From Acidobacteriota bacterium (GTDB taxonomy: Bacteria; Acidobacteriota; Terriglobia; Terriglobales; Acidobacteriaceae), in contig JAJZEA010000016.1 in the NCBI GenBank assembly GCA_021851335.1, forward strand, positions 1 through 56,697: a DNA stretch of 56,697 nt, written 5' to 3'. Each line of letters begins with the position of its first letter. The stretch's first letter is position 1. The notes beneath the pieces are model-generated. The model was not told the DNA's origin and made no database searches. It saw only the letters and a list, made by a program, of their open reading frames with translations. Below are positions 50,017-56,697 of this stretch, in pieces. Made by a program: the position numbers and the translations under genes.

Positions 50017-50439
50017 TTACGGCGTGCAATGGCGGCTACTATCGGAGATGAGTTGGATCGGAGAGCCACTCTCAGCGGCAAATTCAAGCTGACAAACGCG
50101 CCATTGCCTGGCCTGCTGCCGGGCAATCTCGGTCAGCGTGCCCAGCCCCTTTGGCCCACTCAGCCCGATGGTCAGTTGCGCTGCACCGTTGCCTTTTTGC
50201 GAGCGCGCCCAGCCTTGAATCGGCCAGGCAGGAACAATCGGCGTGCCCAGACGAGCCACCACGGCTGCCGAGCTTTGCGCAGCAAAGATTGCCGGATCAG
50301 CCGCTGCCTGTTTCCGCGCACTGGCCATGAACCATTGCAGCGCGCCAAGAATCAGTGCCGGAAAGACGCACAGGACCACGGCCAGCACCCAGAGATTACG
50401 CCGGGAACGCGATACGTTCTCCTGTTCGGAAGCGCTCAA
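50017..50439 (-). CDS. Coa1-like cytochrome oxidase assembly/membrane protein
   Basis: The 140-residue protein has one membrane helix (about 15-37, LWVLAVVLCVFPALILGALQWF) and a following domain with GWARSQKGNGAAQLTIGLSGPKGLGTLTEIARQQARQWRVCQLEF. The GPKGLG segment and W-x3-L pattern resemble Coa1/DUF1783 cytochrome oxidase assembly proteins. The match is by eye and moderate. The ATG overlaps the end of the M24 peptidase gene by 4 bases. No oxidase gene is in the window. Confidence 0.6.
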   Translation of the reverse strand: MSASEQENVSRSRRNLWVLAVVLCVFPALILGALQWFMASARKQAAADPAIFAAQSSAAVVARLGTPIVPAWPIQGWARSQKGNGAAQLTIGLSGPKGLGTLTEIARQQARQWRVCQLEFAAESGSPIQLISDSSRHCTP

Positions 50440-51632
50440 ATCCGCACCAGCTCCCTCTGTCGCGCCCCGGTCACCCAGGCGCGGCCTGCCTCCGTCAACA
50501 TATTGATCTCGCTGCGCACGCCAAACTCGCCCGGCAGATACACTCCCGGCTCCACGCTGAAGCAGGTTTGCGGCAGGATCAGACGCTCGTCGTGCGTCTC
50601 CAAGTCATCCAGATGCGCGCCCGTTCCGTGCAATTCAGCGGCGATATTATGCCCGGTCCGATGGGTGAAATACTCGCCGAAACCTGCCGCTGCAATTACT
50701 CGGCGCGCGGCTTGATCCGGCTCAAATCCGCGAATCTCACGACCGGCGGAAAAGGCATTCTCGACCAAGGAGATCGCCGCATCGCGCGCTGCCCTGACCG
50801 CGGCAAAAACCGCCTGCTCGCGCTCGGTTGGCTCGCGTCCAATCACGCCCGTCCACGTTACATCGTAGTGAATGGCAGGCTTGCCGTCGGCGAGCGGCTT
50901 TTGTTGCCGACCCCAGATATCGATCAGCAGAAAATCGCCATTGCGGATGGCGCGTGAACGCTCCGCAGTCGGCTCGTAGTGCGAGTCGGCGCTGTTCGGG
51001 CCAACGCTGACGTTCGGACCGTTCTCCCACACCAGTCCCTCACGCCGCAGAGCCTCGGCCAGCCACTGCATCATCGTGTATTCGGTGAACCCGCCGCTGC
51101 GATCTGCCGCTCGCACGCGCACGCCAATCTCCTGCCACGCTGCTTTCAGAACCCCGTCGATAACCCGCTGCGCTGCGGCGTGCGAGGCCATCTGTTCCTC
51201 GCTTAGCACGGCCTCAAAACGGCTTACCAGGTCCGCCGAGCTGACAATCTCCTTGCCCAGCTCGCGCAGAAACTCGACCGTTCCGGCATCCACCATCGAG
51301 AGGTAGAGAATCGCGTTGCGCGGCGAGTACTGCATGGCAATCTTCTCTGCGCCAACCAGCATCGCTTGCAGCTCCGCCTCAAGCTCCTGCCAGGACGAGT
51401 AGGCGCGCTTCACTCCCGGCAACGCGTCGAGCCGAAAGGACTCAATCCGATGCACCAGCTTCTTAGGCTCGCCGTTGGCTGGCACAAAGTAGTACCAGCG
51501 GCGTGTTACATGTGCCGCCGGGTCCAGTCCCAGCACACGCCCGGCAATCGGGTCACGGTGATGATGGTCATAGAACAGCCAGCCATCCAGCCCCTGTTCA
51601 CGGATTGCCGCTTGGATCTCATTGATCTGCAT
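50436..51632 (-). CDS. M24-family metallopeptidase (Xaa-Pro type)
   Basis: The 398-residue protein has an N-terminal creatinase-like domain and a C-terminal pita-bread fold with all five metal ligands: LLIDIWG (Asp), YDVTWTG (Asp), HRTGHNIA (His), FSVEPGVYL (Glu) and GVRSEINM (Glu). Such enzymes remove an N-terminal residue before proline or hydrolyse related dipeptides, using two Mn or Co ions. There is no signal peptide, so it is probably cytoplasmic. It overlaps the Coa1-like gene by 4 bases. Specificity within M24 is not clear. Confidence 0.9.
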   Translation of the reverse strand: MQINEIQAAIREQGLDGWLFYDHHHRDPIAGRVLGLDPAAHVTRRWYYFVPANGEPKKLVHRIESFRLDALPGVKRAYSSWQELEAELQAMLVGAEKIAMQYSPRNAILYLSMVDAGTVEFLRELGKEIVSSADLVSRFEAVLSEEQMASHAAAQRVIDGVLKAAWQEIGVRVRAADRSGGFTEYTMMQWLAEALRREGLVWENGPNVSVGPNSADSHYEPTAERSRAIRNGDFLLIDIWGRQQKPLADGKPAIHYDVTWTGVIGREPTEREQAVFAAVRAARDAAISLVENAFSAGREIRGFEPDQAARRVIAAAGFGEYFTHRTGHNIAAELHGTGAHLDDLETHDERLILPQTCFSVEPGVYLPGEFGVRSEINMLTEAGRAWVTGARQRELVRI

Positions 51633-51701
51633 GAGGACAGAATAGCCGACGAGCGGCCCTGCTTGCCGCGGCTGAGCCTCGTGAGATACCTGCGCCGAAG
51701 T

Positions 51702-52589
51702 TCAGCGCCAGTCGTCGGAGCCGCTTCTGGCCGCTTCGTTCATCGCCGTTTCAAACCCTGTGTGTTTTTTAATCAAAATATCGCCAAAGACTTCTTTCTG
51801 CAGCAGCAGAACGGCCTGCATCCGCACCATCTCCAGCAGCGCCAGAAAGGTAGCAATCAGCGCGCGTTCCGAGCGGGTCTGCGCCAGCAAACGCCGCAGC
51901 GAAACCGGCCGGTCCTCCAGACTCAGCCGCCGCCCCAGAAACTCCATCATCTGCCGCACGGTGACGCTGTCTTCTTCGATGTTCAGTACCGGGCGCTGTT
52001 TCAGCCGGTCCAGCACATCGCGGAAGACTCGTACCAGATCAACCGTATCCGCGGCAATCTCGCGATCTTCTTCGGCGACTTCACGAAACTCGCGCATGCC
52101 CGGATTGGTCCAGGTTGCAGCCTCCAGCATCTGCTTCTGTTGCAACATCTGCGCGGCGTTCTTGAAACGCTCATGTTCCAGCAGCCGCTCCACCAGCTCG
52201 CGCCGTGGATCTTCCCCGGCTGTGTCATCCGCACCGGCGGCCATACGCGGCAGCAGCATCCGGCTTTTGATGTGAATCAGCAGCGAAGCCATGTAGATGA
52301 ACTCGCCCGCAACGTCCACATCGGTCGCGCGCAGGTGCTCCACATAGCCAAGGAACTGCTCGGTAATCCGCGCAATGGGAATGTCGTAGATATCGATGTC
52401 CTGCTTGCGAATCAGGTCCAGCAGCAGGTCCATCGGCCCGTCATAGACCTTGCCGACGGTGACGGAAAACGGAAATTCATTGGCCGCCTGCTTCGCTCGC
52501 GCACTGGACTCAGGTTTCTTTGCCTGCTCGGTCGCAGCATTGCCGCCGCCTGGCGGATCAGGAAAATGCAAAACCGGCTCCTGGCTCAC
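51702..52589 (-). CDS. scpA: Segregation and condensation protein ScpA
   Basis: The 295-residue protein has the ScpA N-terminal signature: VGKVYDGPMDLLLDLIRKQDIDIYDIPIARITEQFLGY near 46-83, then AGEFIYMASLLIHIKSRMLLPR, and a C-terminal winged-helix segment (TFLALLEMVRMQAVLLLQKEVFGDI) that binds SMC heads. The kleisin ScpA joins SMC and ScpB in chromosome condensation. scpB is not adjacent in this window. Its ATG overlaps the trpS stop by 4 bases. The N-terminal 35 residues are a disordered extra segment. Confidence 0.95.
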   Translation of the reverse strand: MSQEPVLHFPDPPGGGNAATEQAKKPESSARAKQAANEFPFSVTVGKVYDGPMDLLLDLIRKQDIDIYDIPIARITEQFLGYVEHLRATDVDVAGEFIYMASLLIHIKSRMLLPRMAAGADDTAGEDPRRELVERLLEHERFKNAAQMLQQKQMLEAATWTNPGMREFREVAEEDREIAADTVDLVRVFRDVLDRLKQRPVLNIEEDSVTVRQMMEFLGRRLSLEDRPVSLRRLLAQTRSERALIATFLALLEMVRMQAVLLLQKEVFGDILIKKHTGFETAMNEAARSGSDDWR

Positions 52590-53638
52590 AGCGCCGCTCC
52601 CGCAGCCACAGTTTGCAGCACGCTCTGCTCAGCCAGCTTCGGCATGCGCATCGCCTGATCCACTTCACTCATCGTGGCCTCCGCACGCTGTCGCGCGCGC
52701 CCAGAGCCTGCGCGCAGCACCTCCATCGCCTGTGAAGCCGTGAATGATGCTCGCCGCTCCTGAATGGGCGCCAGAATCTGCACCAGCGCGTCAGCGGCCC
52801 ATCCCTTGCACTCGATGCAGCCAATGCTTGCCGAGCGGCAGCCCGCGTAGACCTGCTGCATGCGCTCGGGTGCGGAAAAGACCTTGTGCAGATCGCCTAC
52901 CGGGCAAAGGTCCGGATCGCCGGCGTCTGTCCTGCGCACACGCGCCGGGTCGGTGACCATGGTCTTCAGCTTTTGCCGAACGGTCGCTTCGGCGTCGGTC
53001 AGCTCGATTGTGTTGCCGTAGCTTTTGGACATCTTGCGTCCGTCGGTGCCCGGCAGCTTGGGAGACGGCGTCAGGAGCACCTGAGGCTCCGGCAACACCT
53101 CGCGCTCGCCAAGTTTATAAAACTGATTGAAACGCCGGGCAATCTCACGTGTCAGCTCGACGTGCACGACCTGATCCTGGCCGACGGGAACGAACTTTGG
53201 CTGATACAGCAAAATATCGGCAGCCTGGAGCAGCGGATAGCCCAGAAATCCATACGTGCTCAGGTCCTTTTCGGTCAGGTTTTCCTGCTGTTCCTTGTAG
53301 GTTGGCACGCGCTCCAGCCAGCTTACCGGAGTAATCATGCTGAAACGCAGATGCAGGTCCGCATGCTGCGGCACGGCGCTTTGCAGAAACAGTACGCACC
53401 GCTCCGGGTCAAGCCCCGCGCCGAGCCAGTCGAGGGCGACCTCTTCAGTGTTGCGAACCAGATTCTCGGTATTCGCGTAGTCGGTGGTCAGCGCGTGATA
53501 GTCGGCGATAAAGAAGTAGCACTCGTAGCCATCCTGGAGCTTTACCCAGTTGGCCAGCGCGCCCATGTAGTTGCCCAGATGCAGCCTGCCCGTCGGGCGC
53601 ATACCGCTCAACACGCGAGGGCGATCCAATCCCGTCAT
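52586..53638 (-). CDS. trpS: Tryptophanyl-tRNA synthetase
   Basis: From ATG 53638 the protein is 350 residues. It shows the class I signatures: GMRPTGRLHLGNYMG near 12-26 (HIGH-like HLGN), AGCRSASIG-like near 280, and the KMSKS motif in RKMSKSYGN near 202-210. Signature segments DYHALTTDY and DILLYQPKFVPVGQDQ fit TrpS. It charges tRNA-Trp. TTG at 53662 would add 8 residues, but AAGGA before 53638 favours the ATG. It overlaps scpA by 4 bases and is followed upstream by trpD. Confidence 0.96.
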   Translation of the reverse strand: MTGLDRPRVLSGMRPTGRLHLGNYMGALANWVKLQDGYECYFFIADYHALTTDYANTENLVRNTEEVALDWLGAGLDPERCVLFLQSAVPQHADLHLRFSMITPVSWLERVPTYKEQQENLTEKDLSTYGFLGYPLLQAADILLYQPKFVPVGQDQVVHVELTREIARRFNQFYKLGEREVLPEPQVLLTPSPKLPGTDGRKMSKSYGNTIELTDAEATVRQKLKTMVTDPARVRRTDAGDPDLCPVGDLHKVFSAPERMQQVYAGCRSASIGCIECKGWAADALVQILAPIQERRASFTASQAMEVLRAGSGRARQRAEATMSEVDQAMRMPKLAEQSVLQTVAAGAAL

Positions 53639-53704
53639 CGTTCCTTCACTCTTTGTCGTCAATTCTGATCCTTATCACTATTTTATCCGCGATTGCCTCT
53701 GCGT

Positions 53705-54760
53705 CTATGCCTGCTCGCGGTCGGCCCACCGCTGGCCAAAGTGCCTCAGTCGCGCCAGCGTCGCCGCCGCCTGCCCTGACTCAATCGCCTCTGCGCCGCG
53801 CTCCACGCCCTCGAGCAGACTACCGGCAACTCCACAGGCCACCAATGCCGCAGCCGCATTCAGCAACACAATATCTCGCCGAGGACCGCCGATTCCGGTC
53901 AGAATATCGTAGAGAATCACCGCATTTGCCTCAGCGTCGCCGCCCGACAGATCCTCCAGGCTCGCGCGATTGAGGCCAGCCATCTCTGGCGTCACCTTAG
54001 CCGCTTTCATCGCCGGATCCGCGCCCGGCTCCACGCGCACCGTCACCGACTCACCAGTTGTCGTCAGCTCATCCAGCCCGTCTGTGCCATGCACCACAAA
54101 GGCGTGCCGCGTCGTCTTCAGCTCCAGCAGCGTCCTCGCCACCAGCAGCGCCCGGCTCGGGGCGAGCACGCCAATCACCTGCGTCCGCGCTCCGGCTGGA
54201 TTGGTGAGCGGACCGCAGAGATTGAAAATCGTCCGAAATCCAAGCGCACCGCGCAGCTTGGAAACAGCCTTCATCGCCGGATGCAGCATCGGCGCATGAA
54301 GAAAAACAAATCCCGTCTCGCGCAGACACTCCGCGGCCAGCTTCGGCTCCAGCGTAATCGGAACGCCCAACGCCTCCAGTACATCCGCCGAACCGCAGCG
54401 TGAGGTCACCGCGCGATTGCCGTGCTTGGCCACGCGCGCCCCGGCAGCGGCGGCCACCAGCGCCGCGCCCGTAGAGATATTGAAGGTCTGCGGACCACCC
54501 CCGCCCGTGCCGCAGGTGTCCACCAGTTGCTGGCGCTCGTCTTCTGTCAGCGGAATCTCGGTCGCTCGCGCGCGCATCTCCTCCACAAAGCCGGCCAGCT
54601 CGGGAGCCAGTTCGCCGCGCGTGGCCAGCGCCGTCAGTAGCGCGCCTGCTTCCAGTTCTGAAGCGCGGCCCTCCAGCATCTCCACCAGTACGGCCCGCGC
54701 CTGCTCCCGCGTCAGCGCCGCGCCATCCTCGGCCACCGGCTTCAGCAAATCCTTCACCAT
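53705..54760 (-). CDS. trpD: Anthranilate phosphoribosyltransferase
   Basis: From ATG 54760 the protein is 351 residues and matches TrpD: VDTCGTGGGGPQTFNISTGAALVAAAAG (PRPP-binding glycine-rich segment), KHGNRAVTSRCGSADVLEALG, and RTIFNLCGPLTNPAG, all in order. The enzyme makes phosphoribosyl-anthranilate in tryptophan biosynthesis. The RBS (AAGGGGAGA) fits GTG 54766 best, with ATG 54760 next; ATG at 54829 is further upstream. trpS follows on the same strand, a loose tryptophan-themed pair, but other trp genes are absent. Confidence 0.95.
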   Translation of the reverse strand: MVKDLLKPVAEDGAALTREQARAVLVEMLEGRASELEAGALLTALATRGELAPELAGFVEEMRARATEIPLTEDERQQLVDTCGTGGGGPQTFNISTGAALVAAAAGARVAKHGNRAVTSRCGSADVLEALGVPITLEPKLAAECLRETGFVFLHAPMLHPAMKAVSKLRGALGFRTIFNLCGPLTNPAGARTQVIGVLAPSRALLVARTLLELKTTRHAFVVHGTDGLDELTTTGESVTVRVEPGADPAMKAAKVTPEMAGLNRASLEDLSGGDAEANAVILYDILTGIGGPRRDIVLLNAAAALVACGVAGSLLEGVERGAEAIESGQAAATLARLRHFGQRWADREQA

Positions 54761-54997
54761 CGACACAATCGTTCTCCCCTTTGCAGCATCCCGCTGCATT
54801 GACAACCACCTGCTCCAGACTGAACTCACAACATCTACCCGCGCGGGACGCGCGTTTGCTCCGCGCTCGCCTCGTCCGATACGATGAAGTCGCGACAGGC
54901 GCGCACCGCTCCGAAGCCTCGGAGGCCCGTACCATACTCCGAAACTTTCCCAAACAGCGGAATCTTCCCTGCCGCAAGAGAGCGCATCTCAGCATTT
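54761..54997. other. Divergent trpD-sucC intergenic region
   Basis: The 237-base region holds promoters for both genes. A possible sucC promoter is TTGCTC (54856-54861), an 18-base spacer, and TACGAT (54880-54885), about 112 bases before the ATG. No trp operator or attenuator was recognised. Confidence 0.3.
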
Positions 54998-56176
54998 ATG
55001 AAGATACACGAGTATCAGGCAAAGGCAATCCTGGCCAAGTACGGCGTCCCCGTACCGCGAGGCGAGGTAGCGAATACGCTGCCGGAAGCAGTCGAAGCTG
55101 CGAGAACCCTGCTGGCCAACGGAGCCACAGGCGTCGTTGTCAAGGCTCAGATTCACGCCGGAGGGCGCGGCAAAGGCGGCGGAGTAAAGGTTGCACGCAA
55201 TCTCTCCGACGCAGAGAATCACGCCAAAAATATCCTCGGCATGCAGCTTGTCACGCACCAGACCGGCCCCGCTGGACAAAAAGTGCAGCGGCTGCTCATC
55301 GAAGAGACCGCGGCGATTGACCGCGAGCTGTATCTGGGCATCGTGCTCGACCGCGCCATCGGCAAGTTCGTCTTCATGGCCTCGCAGGCTGGCGGCATGG
55401 AGATCGAGGAGGTTGCCGCCAAAGACCCCAATGCCATCATCAAGGAAGTCATCGACCCGGCCATCGGTCTTGGAGCCTATCAGGGCCGCAAGCTGGCCTT
55501 CGCGCTGGGACTCAAGCCGACTCAGGTCAACCAGGCTGTCGCTTTCTTCCAAAGCCTCTACAAGGCTTTTGTCGAGTCCGATGCTTCGCTGGTCGAGATC
55601 AACCCGTTCATCACCACCCAAGACGACAAGCTTTTCGCCCTCGACGCCAAGATGACCTTTGACGACAACGCGCTCTTCCGCCATCCAGAGGTGAAGGCGC
55701 TGCGCGACGTGGCCGAGGAAGACCCGCTTGAAGTCGAAGCCAGCAAATATTCGCTCAACTACATCAAGCTCGACGGTTCAATCGCCTGCATGGTCAACGG
55801 AGCCGGCCTAGCCATGGCTACCATGGACATCATTCAGTACGCAGGCGGCAGCCCGGCCAACTTCCTCGACGTGGGCGGCGGAGCCACGCAGGAGCAGATC
55901 GAACACGCCTTTGAAATCCTGCTCTCCGACAAGAACGTCAAGGCCATCTTCATCAACATCTTCGGTGGCATCCTGCGCGTCGATCGGCTGGCCACCGGCG
56001 TTGTCGCGGCCGCGCGCAAGCTCAGCGTCACCATTCCCATCGTCCTGCGACTGGAAGGCACCAACGTCGAAGAGGGCCGCAAGATTCTCCAGGAATCCGG
56101 CCTGAACTTCCAGGTAGGAGCAACCATGAAAGAAGCCGCCGATCTCGTCGTTGCGGCTGCGAAAGCGGGGGCTTAA
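54998..56176 (+). CDS. sucC: Succinyl-CoA ligase beta subunit
   Basis: The 392-residue protein begins [22 protein letters not shown] and has the ATP-grasp domain ([23 protein letters not shown] near 44-66) and the C-terminal ligase domain with [17 protein letters not shown] and [19 protein letters not shown]. With SucD it makes succinate and CoA with ATP or GTP in the citric acid cycle. A longer upstream frame (from 54884) has no family homology. sucD follows with one base between stop and ATG. Confidence 0.97.
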   Translation: MKIHEYQAKAILAKYGVPVPRGEVANTLPEAVEAARTLLANGATGVVVKAQIHAGGRGKGGGVKVARNLSDAENHAKNILGMQLVTHQTGPAGQKVQRLLIEETAAIDRELYLGIVLDRAIGKFVFMASQAGGMEIEEVAAKDPNAIIKEVIDPAIGLGAYQGRKLAFALGLKPTQVNQAVAFFQSLYKAFVESDASLVEINPFITTQDDKLFALDAKMTFDDNALFRHPEVKALRDVAEEDPLEVEASKYSLNYIKLDGSIACMVNGAGLAMATMDIIQYAGGSPANFLDVGGGATQEQIEHAFEILLSDKNVKAIFINIFGGILRVDRLATGVVAAARKLSVTIPIVLRLEGTNVEEGRKILQESGLNFQVGATMKEAADLVVAAAKAGA

Positions 56177-56177
56177 G

Positions 56178-56697
56178 ATGTCAGTTCTTGTCGATAAAAA
56201 TACTCGTCTCATCGTGCAGGGCATCACCGGCAAGGAAGGCACCTTCCACGCCAAAGGCGCTGCCGAGTATGGCACCCAGGTCGTCGGCGGCGTCACGCCC
56301 GGCAAAGGCGGCAGCACCCATGAGGGCTGGCCTGTCTTCAACACGGTCGCCGAAGCCGTGGAAAAGACCGGAGCTAACGCCACGGTCATCTTTGTTCCAC
56401 CGCCTTTTGCTGCCGACGCCATTCTCGAAGCCGAAGATGCTGAACTGCCGCTGATCGTCTGCATCACCGAAGGCATTCCCACGCTCGACATGGTCAAGGT
56501 GTGGAGCAAAATCAAAGGCTCGAAGTCGCGGCTGATCGGCCCCAACTGTCCCGGGGTCATCTCGCCTGGGAAGGCCAAGATCGGCATCATGCCAGCGCGG
56601 ATTCATCTCGAAGGCTCGGTGGGGATTGTGTCGAAGTCGGGCACGCTCACCTATGAGGCCGTCCACCAACTCACGCAGCGCGGCATCGGCCAGTCCA
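56178..56697 (+). CDS. sucD: Succinyl-CoA ligase alpha subunit, 3' part cut by window edge
   Basis: The frame opens with ATG 56178, right after the sucC stop, and stays open to the window edge (173 codons). The sequence [23 protein letters not shown] and [25 protein letters not shown] is the Rossmann CoA-binding domain of SucD; the [11 protein letters not shown] and [16 protein letters not shown] segments follow. The phospho-His lies beyond the edge. It pairs with SucC in one operon. Confidence 0.96.
   Translation, partial: MSVLVDKNTRLIVQGITGKEGTFHAKGAAEYGTQVVGGVTPGKGGSTHEGWPVFNTVAEAVEKTGANATVIFVPPPFAADAILEAEDAELPLIVCITEGIPTLDMVKVWSKIKGSKSRLIGPNCPGVISPGKAKIGIMPARIHLEGSVGIVSKSGTLTYEAVHQLTQRGIGQS

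Noticed and set aside
49688..50092. 134-codon plus-strand frame upstream of the aminotransferase
   Set aside because: Overlaps the 3' end of the Coa1-like gene; no domain and no RBS seen.

Overview
This 56.7 kb window is a contiguous piece of chromosome from a GC-rich, Gram-negative, flagellated bacterium, most likely an Acidobacteriota of the Terriglobia/Acidobacteriaceae type. The support for this is a VWFA-related protein of the kind first defined in Acidobacteria, a futalosine-pathway menaquinone gene (mqnD), LPS export and glycosyltransferase genes, a TAT-exported GH10 xylanase, and acidobacterial-looking small proteins. I see no rRNA, tRNA, CRISPR array, insertion sequence or phage.

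Left block (1-16.3 kb, mostly + strand), housekeeping: a partial TAT-exported DsrE-like protein (minus), frataxin CyaY, a family 2 glycosyltransferase, a LacI-type regulator, the BioY biotin transporter, MqnD, a receiver-like/GGDEF protein, a copper pair (metallochaperone plus P1B ATPase), a fused LptF-LptG permease, a serine beta-lactamase-fold hydrolase, MurQ, MurA and a membrane GGDEF protein. It ends at a strong shared hairpin terminator. Next block (16.4-22.4 kb, minus strand): rpsO-pnp, the VWFA protein, the xylanase and a small conserved protein.

Central block (22.5-48.2 kb, minus strand): one flagellar/chemotaxis supercluster. Read in the direction of transcription it is fliK, flgD, flgE, fliN, fliO, fliP, fliQ, fliR, flhB, flhA, a small ORF, fliA, fliM, a long fliN-like gene, a zinc-ribbon/MshEN gene, cheY, cheX, flgF, flgG, flgA, flgH, flgI, flgJ, flgM, flgN, flgK, flgL. 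Most neighbours overlap by 1-14 bases. Two sites match the sigma-28 (FliA) consensus very well, upstream of flgM and of cheY, so the cluster encodes FliA, its anti-sigma factor FlgM and at least two predicted FliA targets. fliE/F/G/H/I, flgB/C, motAB, fliC/D/S and cheA/W are not here and must lie elsewhere if the flagellum works.

Two things stand out in the supercluster. First, a 331-residue protein combines a Cys4 zinc-ribbon-like motif with an MshEN (type II secretion E N-terminal) domain and no ATPase domain. It is translationally coupled to the C-ring genes. MshEN domains elsewhere bind cyclic-di-GMP, so it is a good candidate for an undescribed c-di-GMP effector acting at the flagellar switch. 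Second, five flagellar-cluster genes (flgA, flgI, flgD, fliK and the MshEN gene) carry unrelated in-frame tandem repeats of 6 to 45 bp, suggesting length-variable linkers. In FliK this could tune hook length.

Right block (48.3-56.7 kb): a class III aminotransferase, a Coa1-like membrane protein overlapping an M24 peptidase, scpA overlapping trpS, and trpD (all minus), then sucC and the start of sucD (+), which runs off the window.
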